Shown here: piece by piece, positions 1-9,160 of the stretch
Position numbering within the stretch: the stretch's first letter is position 1
How the letters are laid out: each line of letters opens with the position of its first letter
Notes under the pieces: generated by a model
What the model was told of the DNA's origin: nothing
Database searches by the model: none
Seen by the model: only the letters and a program-made list of their open reading frames with translations
Translations under genes and position numbers: made by a program
Source of the DNA: Smittium mucronatum
Taxonomy: Eukaryota > Kickxellomycota > Harpellomycetes > Harpellales > Legeriomycetaceae
DNA: 27,477 nucleotides
Reading direction: 5' to 3'
NCBI GenBank assembly: GCA_001953115.1
Contig: LSSL01000836.1
Location: 1 to 27,477, forward strand

Positions 1-1880
1 CATATTTAATCTTGAAACTTTCAAAATATCTTAATAATTTTTTTAAAATTTGTAAAAGGATATTATTTTTATTTAAAAATGACTATTTTTTTTTTCGAAC
101 TATTCACTCTACATTAAAAATTAGTAGTACTTTAAATATCGCTTTAATTTTTTCTTACTCTCCTCTTATATTTAACCTAGATTTTGTAACAAATTATCAA
201 TTTGGTGGTTTATATAAATTTATTTAATAATTGGTGAGCTTTTTTTCGAAACTATACATTTATCTAACCCCAAATAAAATTCATTACGATCACTGGAATA
301 CCTATATAAATGAGGTTTATCAATAAGCCTCTTTTTAAAATAAAACAAAAATAAAATCATAAATACATTCAATTATTTTTCATTTTTATTTTAATATAAT
401 AAAATCAAGTAAATGCGCTATATATAAAATCAAAAAATGCTATATCTCATACAGGGGTCATTTTCGAGCTTGAGTCTTTAAAGATTTTTTATTATGGTCA
501 TCTCAAAGCTTAAAAACTCTTTCAAAGTAAATCACATTGAAAAATTCATATTGGCTTTTGAATATATATATTCATATATATAGTTTTTCTAATTTGCAGA
601 ATTTTATAATAAGATTTTAATTATTTTTTTTATATATTCTAGCTTAATTCTTTTACTGCCTTCTAACCATTAATTTTTTTTATTAACTCTTTATTTGAAA
701 TATAATATTTAATTATTTCCTGAAATACTAAAAACAAAAAGTAATGCTTTTCCATTATAACATTTCATGTAAAAAAATCTTCAAGTCTCATTTCAATATA
801 TATTTCCCGATAAAAAAAAAAATCTTCATTTCAATCATTAATCACATAGAATTAGTAAAAATTTACAGAATATTTTATTAGAATTAAATTTTGAATTGTC
901 ATACTTTAATTATGAATAGGTTATTATCTTTTTTTCTGAAAAAATTCATATAACTATATTACATATTGTTTTTTTATTTGCAAATGAAAACCTTAGGAAC
1001 TTTATAAAATTCATATATATTAGACAGAAAATTTATAAAACTTCTAAAAATGGATCAAAGTTAACAAGTTATTTTTAAAACTGGTTTCACATAGCTACTT
1101 TTCTGAATAATAATACAATATTCATACGTTTTTTGAAACAAAAAAATTTATGCGAAATAAAAGAGAAAATCTTCAATCCTAAAAAATAAATAAATTCTTA
1201 TCTAAACGAATATTAAAGATCTGGATTTAAAATTATATATATTTTTTTTTAATATTTGACTATTCTGCTTCAAAATTTATACATGTGTATTTTTTTTAAG
1301 TCTACTAATTGGTAAAATCACTATTTTATCATGAAGATTGCATAAATCCCTGACTTAAATTTTATCTTTTTGAGTTTGATGTATTATTTAATTAATATAC
1401 TAATCATCATCTAAAGTAGAAAAAAATTTCTGGAAACTCGATGTCCTTGTCCTTGATCTATCCTGAAATTATTGTATAACTATCTGGAGAATATTTTAAA
1501 GCTCGGATTTAGAATTCCGTGTCAAGATAAAATCACTATAATAAAAACTCAGGAGAAAAAATAATAGGTAAGCCTTAATTGAAAATCATGTCTTTTTAAG
1601 GACTAATGGAATCCTTTTACACACAGACAATACACAAAGAGTGGAAATTATACGCCCATCTCTAAAAAGCTGCCAATTGGATCTAAAAAACAATTCTAAA
1701 GTTAATTTTAAGCATCATTTTATTCTGTTCTTACGATGAAGTACAAATGAAAAAAAATCCTTTTCGATATACTTACCATAAAATTACACAGAAGCTTTTT
1801 ATATGCATATTCTATATTATGCGTTAAAAACGAGTAACTTATCCATGCTTTCGAGTTATTTAATTTAACATTGGTTAATT

Positions 1881-2045
1881 ATGGTCTTTATTTCAGAATA
1901 TTATGAATCATATTTGATTGCCGAGATTGAAAAAATCGATATTATAGGATCAGATCGTATAGAATTGAAAGAATCGATTACAAATGGGGTTCACTTATTT
2001 TCGGTGAATGTTCCGAGGAAATATTATTATGGGACCATTTATTAA
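1881..2045 (+). CDS. Short hypothetical ORF or exon-like remnant (54 codons)
   Basis: An ATG-started frame of 54 codons ends at TAA 2043-2045. Its composition is less AT-driven than its surroundings: it includes Glu, Asp, Ser, Gly, Arg and Val, with a block reading KESITNGVHLFSVNVPRK. I recognise no domain. The start overlaps a pyrimidine-rich TTTATTTCAG at 1886-1895 that could be a 3' splice site, so this may be one exon of a decayed multi-exon gene or transposon rather than a free-standing gene. No partner exon was found upstream or downstream. It may equally be chance. Confidence 0.15.
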   Translation: MVFISEYYESYLIAEIEKIDIIGSDRIELKESITNGVHLFSVNVPRKYYYGTIY

Positions 2046-2632
2046 TTTCAAACCTCGTTTTTTAATTCAAAGCTTTAATTCTTTTATCTCGATAGTTTTA
2101 TCTAAATAATACTGCAATTACCACTGGTTCATTTTTAGAATTTAGGACTGTGTGTTAAACAAAAGATGAATGAATATTGGTTGATCAAAGTCAATAAGTG
2201 TCTTGAAAATATTTTGAAATTAAAAAAAAGTGCAAAATATAACTCCATTGTGGAATATTTTGAGTTCTAAACCTTATATGAGTGTTGAAAACTAGTATTT
2301 TTAAGTTTAAGGTCACAGTTTTTTGAAAAAAAAATATTTGAAAGTGGATCTAATATTTTCAAACCTGCTAAATTCAGTATTCAATTCAAAGATAATAATT
2401 AGTAATGTTTTTTTTTATGATCGATTCTTTATTTAAAACAGTCTGAAAGTAATGAAGAATGATACTCAGGTTCAAAGAGCCCTTTAAAACTAGTATATTT
2501 TTGAGATTTCAAAGTTGATAAAGTAAAAAAAACTGTACAGTACTTGATTTTGGATTTTGGTAATACTTTTTAAAGTTTTCTTCATGTTTTCAATTTGCCT
2601 ATAATAGAATTTGTTTTTCCAGTTTTAACAAG

Positions 2633-2688
2633 GTAAGAACGCCTTTGTGGTTCAATTTCCTCTGGTCCTATTTGGATTTTTTTTTCAG
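2633..2688 (+). other. Intron-like segment (GTAAGA ... polypyrimidine CAG)
   Basis: CAAG is followed by GTAAGA at 2633. A pyrimidine-rich stretch ending TTTTTTTTTCAG at 2688 closes a 56-base interval. This is the size and shape of a compact fungal spliceosomal intron. No clear CTAAC/CTAAT branch site is visible between the ends, and no coding exon can be recognised on either side. It is therefore either a relic of a decayed gene or a coincidence. Confidence 0.15.
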
Positions 2689-3734
2689 ATCTTGTATTAA
2701 TTTAAACAGATTTATCTAGCTTTTTATGGTTTCATATAATTTTTATATTAATCAGGTTTGTTCAAAGTTAAACTTCGTGATTTAAAACCTGTTTATTGAG
2801 TATTTCCTCGTGAAATTTAAATATGATTCCGGTATTTTTACTAGACAAGATGTTTTTCTATTATATAAATTAATTTAATTGAACTGTTTTAGAATTATTT
2901 TACCTTATTTCGGACATCAGAGACGAATAACCCTTTCTTTATTAATTTGGCTTATTTTTGCTATTTTGTCCCATTTTAGTTCATTTTCATGGTGCCATTT
3001 TCAGGGCAACCTATTCCTCATGATTTTCCAAGAGCTGTGGTGAGGATTTGAAATTGGTGCTGAAAAGCTTTAATAATCTGCTGATTATCATATTATTTTT
3101 TTCGCCGTTAATGTTTCAGATTTATGACATTTATAAATAATTTCAACTTAATATATTTTTTGTACACTTTACCGCATACTTTTAGCGGTGCCTAGCTTTA
3201 CATTAGCGTCAAATGTGGCTTTATAAATGGCGAATGGTACTGAGGTGAAACTGGGGCAGGCTTTATTCTATTCCGAAAACCAGTATATCTTAATTATGTT
3301 ATTTTATCCCACTATACATCAAAATATATCATTAAATCGGAATTCGACCTGAAAGGCCCAACACTAATTGTAGAGAGGCCTTTGGTCTCTAAGAACGATC
3401 TAGACAATTCGAACTATCACCAATAGCACCCAAGAGTTTATTAAGGATATTTATGGCCCAGTTTTACCTTCTCTTAGGTTTTTATTTCGTTCCTCTAAAT
3501 GCACAATTTGCGATTCAAAAGAAAACAGTATTTAGTATAGGTTAATCTCGGATGATTATTATTATTTGCATTCTTTGGAGTGCATTTTACGACGATATCA
3601 AATCGCATCTATCAATACATTAATAAAAATCATGAAATATTTGAAATATTAATAAATATAAATTGTGGGCAAAATCTGAAACCCAAATATAAAGATAGCT
3701 ATAAATAAACTTGAAGGGATCTTCTGACCATCTA

Positions 3735-3808
3735 GCCTAAGAGTCTAAAATCTGGCAACTGTTTTTGATCAAAAACATCGAGTGCTATCCAATTGCGCCC
3801 CACTCGAC
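3735..3808 (-). pseudogene. Decayed tRNA or tRNA-derived repeat
   Basis: On the minus strand 3799-3782 reads GGCGCAATTGGATAGCAC, which is essentially a tRNA D-arm/A-box of the kind seen in fungal arginine-type tRNAs. It carries one stem mismatch and an extra G before it. It is followed at the right distance by an anticodon-arm-like TCGAT-loop-ATCAA (one mismatch, 7-base loop), then a T-arm-like CCAGA-TTTTAGAC-TCT(TA)GG at 3755-3737, where the expected TTCGA of the B-box has become TTTTAGA. The acceptor stem does not pair convincingly. I read it as a tRNA pseudogene or the head of a tRNA-derived SINE, about 480 bp upstream of the ligase gene. It is unlikely to be a functional tRNA. Confidence 0.33.
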
Positions 3809-3959
3809 CGATAGCTAGAACCAATCCTTATCATTGACAAAAAAAGAGCTGCCGATATGGAACTCTACAATACGATAGCAGAATTGGAATTACCATAAAC
3901 GATTAAGGATTGAAACTTTCACATTTCGCCAATATGCCAATTTATTAGCGTTGACTGAA

Positions 3960-4286
3960 ACATACTATAAAACATTCTATTGGCTGAAATTGTGGTCTGC
4001 TATAAATCAGCTGATATTAATTGCATTAACTGCGAATATTAATTTTATATTAACTCTTTCTAACACTCCATTGGCTGAAGCGGGGAATCTGTTCTCAAGT
4101 GGTCTGGTCTGTGTCCTGTAGACAACAACTATCGTTGCCCCTGAACAACCATCTGGCCGCCAAATAATCACATGGCATTCCACTTATCCATCCCCTACAA
4201 CTTTTTCAGCACTCAAACGGCATTATTTCTATCGGTATAAACACTATTCCATCTTATCGCTACTTTGTTTTCAATAATAGAAAAAG
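3960..4286 (+). promoter_or_regulatory. Likely promoter/5' leader of the acyl-CoA synthetase gene
   Basis: This stretch is markedly less AT-rich than the rest of the non-coding DNA. It contains a TATA-like TATAAA at 4236-4241, 46 bases before the ATG. It also contains two copies of ATTGGCTGAA (3979-3988 and 4070-4079), 91 bp apart, each carrying an inverted CCAAT pentamer. An A-rich context (AAAAAG) immediately precedes the start codon. The assignment rests only on position and these motifs; no transcription start can be read from sequence. Confidence 0.4.
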
Positions 4287-6365
4287 ATGAGTCAAGCAAA
4301 CCACATCCCTACTCTTGAGGAACTCAAAGACCTCAAACAATGGGTGTATGATTTCTCTCCCTCTGCCAGTCCTGATGAAGGTCCGGTTAAGCGCAGCGTC
4401 ATCTGCACAAATTCTTTAATCACAGAAACCCGTGATGGTTTAAACACCATCTTCCAAATTATCGAAAGTTCTGTAAAAAAAAACTCCTCCAAGAACCTAT
4501 TTGGCCATAGAGAAGTTCTCAACAAAATCGTTGAAACAAAGAAAATCAAGAAAAACGTTCCAAACCAAAAAGAGCCCGCTATTGTCGAAAAAGAGTGGGT
4601 ATACTATGAGCTAAGTGAGTACAAATGGCGCTCATACCAAGAAAGTTTCGATTACTCCCTGGCGTTAGGCTCTGGTCTGGCCAGTTTAGGCCTCTCCAAA
4701 AATGATCGATTGATGATTTATTCTCATACCTGCCCCGAATGGATGCTTCTATTTATTGCTTCCATGTCGCAGAGCTTTCAAGTCGCCACAAGTTACGATA
4801 CTTTGAAATTAGAAGGTTTGCAGCACGGAATCTCCCAAACCAAATCGAGATGTCTTTTGTTACCTGTCGATAGATTATCGATTGCTTTGCAGATAGGTGA
4901 TAGCAAACTATGCCCAGATTTAGATTCTATCATTTACTTTGGATCCTCTAAACCAAAAGAAGAACTAATTTCCTCCCTAAAATCTTCTTATAAAAACGTA
5001 TTATCCTTGGATGAGCTGTATGAAATTGGAAATAATGCCGCAATATCGCCTAATCCCCCAAACTCTGAGGATGTAGCTGTTATCATGTACACTTCTGGAA
5101 GTACTGGCGAGCCCAAGGGCGTTGTAATCACTCACCGCAACATATCTAGTATTTGTGGCGGCTTGGAAAGTGTTTTAGAAATATACACTAATGGAAATGA
5201 TACTATATTGTGCTATCTGCCTCTTGCCCACGTTCTTGAATTGATGGTCGAAGTTCTTGCTATTCACATGGGTCTATCTCTTGGCTATGGCTCTCCAAAA
5301 ACTTTAACCAGTGACTCTGTTAGGAACTGCAAAGGAGATATGCAAGAATTAAAGCCCTCTATTATGGTTGGTGTACCTCAAGTCTGGAACTCAGTTCGAG
5401 CTGGTATATTATCTGAATTAAAAAAACTCAGCTATCTCACACAATCTATCTTTTATGGATGTGCCTATGGAATCGCCCCTACATTGAAAAGATTTGGAAT
5501 CTCCACCTACTTGCTCGATAGCTTTATTTTCAAAAAAGTTAAAGCTGTGACTGGAGGAAATCTGAGATTTGCTATCACCGGTGGTGCACCATTACCAACC
5601 CAAGCCCAAGAACTTTTATCAACTGTTCTGTGCCCTATAATTCAGGGGTATGGAATGACTGAAACTGGTGGGCTTGTGGCTGTTCAGCTTCCCAATAACT
5701 ATACAGATGGGACTGTTGGTGGTTTAGTACCCTCCGTTGAGGTTAAATTGGTTGATGTAGAAGGAACACAATACAATGCCTCAAATAAAAGTGGTGAAGT
5801 CTTTGTTAGAGGTCCATCGATTTTCAAAGGTTATCTCGATAACCCAGAAAAAACAAAGGAGGTATTAAGTTCCGATGGTTGGTTTAGAACGGGTGACATA
5901 GGTACTTTCCTTGAAAATGGAGAGCTTAAGCTTATCGATAGAATCAAGAACATTGTTAAACTCGCTAATGGTGAGTACATTGCTATTGAAAAGCTTGAAT
6001 CGTTGTATAAGCTGTCTCTCTTTGTTGCGAACATTGTTGTTTCTGCAGATTCAACTCAAAATCAGCCGTTCGCAATCATATCTTTAAACATTCCTTACTT
6101 GACCAGATTTGCATCTCAAAACAAAATTGATTGCGACGACTTGACTGAATTGACCAAAAATAAATTCATTATAGATTCTATAAAGTCTGATTTGGAATCA
6201 GTTGCTGCCTCCAATGGATTGTCGAAACAGGAGCGAATATCCAAATTCCATATTGATCCAGAGCAGTGGACTTCTGAAAACGGGTTTTTAACAGCTGCCA
6301 ACAAAATTAAAAGGCCTGTTATTAATGATCACTACAAAACCGTTATTCAAGGGTTCCACCAATAA
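4287..6365 (+). CDS. Long-chain fatty-acid--CoA ligase (Faa1/Faa4-type, ANL superfamily)
   Basis: This enzyme activates long-chain fatty acids to acyl-CoA through an acyl-adenylate (ATP to AMP + PPi), supplying beta-oxidation, lipid synthesis and protein acylation. The 692 residues match the usual ~700 of yeast Faa1/Faa4. Visible motifs in order: YDTL 170-173; P-loop YTSGSTGEPKG 268-278; LPLAH 311-315; GVPQVW 362-367; GGAPL 432-436; adenine-binding GYGMTET 454-460; the FACS signature starting DGWFRTGDIG at 530 and running to DRIK 551-554; NGEYIAIEKLE from 561; and the C-terminal catalytic-lysine region NKIKR 672-676. All key residues appear present, so the gene is probably active. There is no signal peptide or obvious membrane segment. 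An in-frame TAG at 4278-4280 makes ATG 4287 the first possible start in this exon. CTG encodes conserved leucines. No intron interrupts the frame. A gene symbol is withheld because the organism and paralogue are unknown. Confidence 0.96.
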   Translation: MSQANHIPTLEELKDLKQWVYDFSPSASPDEGPVKRSVICTNSLITETRDGLNTIFQIIESSVKKNSSKNLFGHREVLNKIVETKKIKKNVPNQKEPAIVEKEWVYYELSEYKWRSYQESFDYSLALGSGLASLGLSKNDRLMIYSHTCPEWMLLFIASMSQSFQVATSYDTLKLEGLQHGISQTKSRCLLLPVDRLSIALQIGDSKLCPDLDSIIYFGSSKPKEELISSLKSSYKNVLSLDELYEIGNNAAISPNPPNSEDVAVIMYTSGSTGEPKGVVITHRNISSICGGLESVLEIYTNGNDTILCYLPLAHVLELMVEVLAIHMGLSLGYGSPKTLTSDSVRNCKGDMQELKPSIMVGVPQVWNSVRAGILSELKKLSYLTQSIFYGCAYGIAPTLKRFGISTYLLDSFIFKKVKAVTGGNLRFAITGGAPLPTQAQELLSTVLCPIIQGYGMTETGGLVAVQLPNNYTDGTVGGLVPSVEVKLVDVEGTQYNASNKSGEVFVRGPSIFKGYLDNPEKTKEVLSSDGWFRTGDIGTFLENGELKLIDRIKNIVKLANGEYIAIEKLESLYKLSLFVANIVVSADSTQNQPFAIISLNIPYLTRFASQNKIDCDDLTELTKNKFIIDSIKSDLESVAASNGLSKQERISKFHIDPEQWTSENGFLTAANKIKRPVINDHYKTVIQGFHQ

Positions 6366-6729
6366 TTATTATTTTAAATACACTTTTTATAAAAAAAATT
6401 CATCTCAAACTTTCAATCTTAAAAACAATTCATACATCCCCATACTTCAATATATTTTTTTTCACATTTCCTGAATGATCTTATTCTTTGATATCATGCT
6501 TCTCTTTATACTTTTGTATTAAAGTTTCTTGTTTTCAAAGCAGAAATTTTTTCTCCCAAATGTTATAATTTTTCTTTAAAATTTTTACCAATTATTAATC
6601 TTGCAGCTGTGATCTTTAAAGAGGTTTTTTGGGTTACAATGTTTTTATTTTAACTGGAATTATTTCTATATCCATACCTTTAGCCAAAACTGAATTCACA
6701 CGCCATAAAACTGAGAATAAAGTACTTGA
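6366..6729 (+). other. 3' flank of the ligase gene
   Basis: About 360 bases of A/T-rich DNA follow the stop codon. TATAAAAAAAA near 6389 and several A-rich tracts could direct 3'-end formation. No canonical AATAAA occurs close to the stop; the first one noticed is inside 6713-6718. No coding signal was recognised before the LINE-like remnant begins at about 6730. Confidence 0.4.
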
Positions 6730-7128
6730 CACAGAAATCACTATAGGCGCCGGTGCTCATATATAGCACCTGTTATATTACTTGCTGATGATGCAGTAAT
6801 ACAAAATTACCCACCCTGCAAATTAGGTGTTCCTGAAACAATCGATCACTTACTTCTGAACAGCAAAAGATGGAAAAAAACAACGGAATTAGGTGATCGG
6901 CTGTTCATGCCTACGCCGATCAGGTCTGATATAAAAACAAACTTTCTAATTTCAAAGAATATCAGCTGGTGATACTTGGGAAACTCATTGAAGGGGGAGT
7001 CTAAACACACTTTAACTCTTTCTGTTCCCAAATTTGATTCCAATTCCTATTTTCATTTGTTAACCATGTCAACTGGCTTGTTTTCATTATTTTGCCCGAT
7101 GATGTACAAATATTATTTTTTAAACTAA
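6730..7128 (+). pseudogene. C-terminal remnant of LINE-type retrotransposon ORF2
   Basis: One frame stays open for 80 codons (6730-6969), meets TGA at 6970-6972, then continues for 51 more codons to TAA at 7126-7128. It reads YPPCKLGVPETIDHLLLNSK at 6808-6867, followed by RW. This is the layout of the cysteine/histidine cluster near the C-terminus of many LINE ORF2 proteins (CxxC ... ETxxHLLLxCxxW). Here the first Cys is Tyr (a one-base TGC/TAC change) and the last is Ser, so the cluster is degenerate. The following ~85 codons, including a hydrophobic stretch near the end, fit the tail of such a protein. No reverse-transcriptase domain was found upstream, so this is a 5'-truncated or eroded copy. 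The start given is simply where the frame opens after a stop; there is no start codon. It lies 365 bp downstream of the ligase gene, in the same orientation. Confidence 0.55.
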
Positions 7129-7380
7129 ATGTTATATAAAAAATGACATCTATTTTTTATCACCATCGGCCCTGAAGGGGTTGAGTTTGCTTCAAGCTGA
7201 TACTTCTAATCGCAAATTTGTATTAGAGTCAGCAAAATTTCTGGCTGGATTCTTCGTGCGCTGAGCACCTAAGCATAAAGATTGAATAATAATTGAGCCC
7301 CCTTAAACTAATTCACAAAAAACTCGGAGCTTATAATGTGGCAGCTGGTAGTTTTATGAATAAAATTGGGGTTTTATCCT
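7129..7380. other. Possible LINE 3' flank, moderately balanced composition
   Basis: Just after the LINE-like stop, 7160-7320 keeps a more balanced composition (for example CACCATCGGCCCTGAAGGGG near 7161) before the DNA drops abruptly into the AT-rich desert. It could be the 3' untranslated end of the same retrotransposon. No poly-A tail with a matching target-site duplication could be identified. Confidence 0.25.
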
Positions 7381-8665
7381 TTTATATAATTTTCTTTGGT
7401 TTTATATTAACTTTAAAATAAATTTTACGCGTATATATATTTATATGATTAAAACGGGTTTTGTACATTAAACTTTATTTTTTTGAAAGAAAAAAACCAA
7501 AAAATTATAAAAAATGTGATTAATTTTCGAATATCAGTAAAATATACTATTAAGCTTGCTATTATTCTCACTGACTTTAATATAATTTCTTTTTCTGATT
7601 ATAAATTAATACATGTCGATGCCAAATTTAAAAATTTAAAAAAAATGTGCACATTTGTGTAAGTAAAATACAGCATTAAGTTGGCTTTTTTAAAAATTTT
7701 AATATAATATTTCTTGTTTTATTAAACCGATTTTTCGTAAAACCCCTACTGTATTAAATTTAAATTAAATTTGCTTATATATATATCATACCTCTTACAC
7801 ATTTTTTATGAAAATGTTTTTAAAAAATAAAAGGTATAAACATTTACCCTATTTTCGGATAATCCAAATTCATGTATCCTCATATTTTATATGTGTGTAA
7901 GTGTGTTTTTCTATTATTTTTTAATTTTTTAGTTTTTTTTCTTTTTTGTATCACAGAATTTTTATTTTTAATAAATTTAATTTTTAAATATCAGTAACCT
8001 ATTTATTTTAAGCTGAAATTCAAAAAATTCAAAATTAATAGATTCTCCTTTTTGATAATTAGCATTAAATATAAAAAATAGATGCTTTGAATTTTTAAAG
8101 CCACTATAATTAATTTTATAACAATGTAGATAACTATATTAACAAATTCCCATATAGGTTAATTCCATTATTTCATATAAATAAATTTTGATTTTAAAAA
8201 ACTAATATTGGATTTAAAAACTTGATAAAATTTATTTCTCAATTGATTTTGGAGAAAAAAATGTAAAAAATGATTTATAACACCAATAGATTTTTTTTTC
8301 TATAAAATAGTGTTGAAAAAACAGTAATAAAATCAAATATAAAAACAGAATTTAGGTATTTATTATTATAAAAATCAATTGAATATTATTTTGCCGATGT
8401 TTTTGTTTACTTATTTGGTTTCATCCATATTTTTATGTCTTTTGCTTCGAATCATAAAAAAAATGTTTTTTTTTTGGTTAATAGTAATTTTAACAAAAAA
8501 AAATTTTTATTTTTTATTTTCTCTGACTTTATTTTTTGAAAATTAACATCTTTACCAAATTCTATGGATTGATAGGAAAACTATTTTAGGATATTTTAAA
8601 ATATTAATTTTGAACTAAAAAACTAAAAGCTACAAAAAAACTAATCTATATCTTTTAATTTTAGA

Positions 8666-8698
8666 AAATATAATTATTTTGTGGAAATAATTATATTT
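8666..8698. repeat. Perfect 14-bp inverted repeat with 5-base loop
   Basis: AAATATAATTATTT (8666-8679) is followed by TGTGG and then by its exact reverse complement AAATAATTATATTT (8685-8698). The loop contains three G in an otherwise almost G-free neighbourhood. It could be a terminator-like hairpin, the relic of a small inverted-repeat transposon, or a product of base composition. Confidence 0.5.
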
Positions 8699-9062
8699 AA
8701 TTGAATAAAAATTAATCTCATTTGAATAAAATATAGAAATTAATCTTTCTTTAAAGTTTAAATACTCCCACTTGAAAATTTTCTTTATTTCTTATTTTAA
8801 AAAAATTTATTTGTTAAAAAGCATAAAATTTGTATCAAATTACAAATATTAGATCGAATATATATCAAAACTATTATTAAATTTACCCATATTCAAAGAA
8901 GATATATGTGTAGTATGTATGCATGATTAGCCTGATTTCAATATTAGCCATCGCGTGGCACCAGGCGTAAGTACCCTTTAATTCACAAAATTTATAGGGG
9001 AAACTAATAAATATTGATGATTTTTATTGCTAGTCTTCTGTTTATAATTTAAATCCATAGAC

Positions 9063-9160
9063 TTGAACATATTCCCTCGAGTTATTGAGTTACTAGAGCG
9101 GCAGAGAGGAGTTGGGTGAAAAATTTTTGAAAAAAAGTTCACTTTTTTCACTTTTTTTAA
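9063..9160. repeat. Dispersed repeat, copy 1 (about 98 bp)
   Basis: This segment aligns with 15543-15630. The best conserved core is CTAGAGCGGCAGAGAGGAGT followed by TGGGTGAAAA, against CTAGAGTGGAAAAGGGGAGT then TAGGTGAAAA in the other copy. Both are followed by ACTTTTTTC(C)ACTTTTT. Most mismatches in the core are transitions. GTGAAAAA (near 9115) can pair with TTTTTCAC downstream, so the 3' part could fold. The unit type is unknown; it may be an end of a transposon or a conserved piece of a satellite or SINE. Confidence 0.55.

Larger units (their letters stand above)
1..3700. other. AT-rich intergenic DNA, no recognisable gene
   Basis: I find no reading frame here that looks like a conserved protein. 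The 71-codon frame at 12-227 (+) is built almost entirely from Phe, Leu, Ile, Lys, Asn and Tyr, as expected from AT-rich noise. Composition is patchy: about 1-1500 is strongly A/T, while about 2600-3700 is more balanced (24 of 60 bases are G or C in 3361-3420). The balanced part could be an old decayed gene or transposon, but no motif was identified on either strand. A 16-bp perfect palindrome (560-575, centred on an AT run) and long T/A homopolymers are the only clear sequence structure in the first kilobase. Confidence 0.6.

Noticed and set aside
12..227. 71-codon open frame on the + strand
   Set aside because: Composition is almost wholly AT-encoded residues in an AT-rich stretch; no motif or context supports a gene.
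4292..6304. Three minus-strand open frames inside the ligase gene
   Set aside because: They lie antisense within a well-supported coding sequence and are by-products of its codon use.
6846..7043. 65-codon minus-strand frame
   Set aside because: It overlaps the LINE-like remnant, whose + strand reading has clear motif support.
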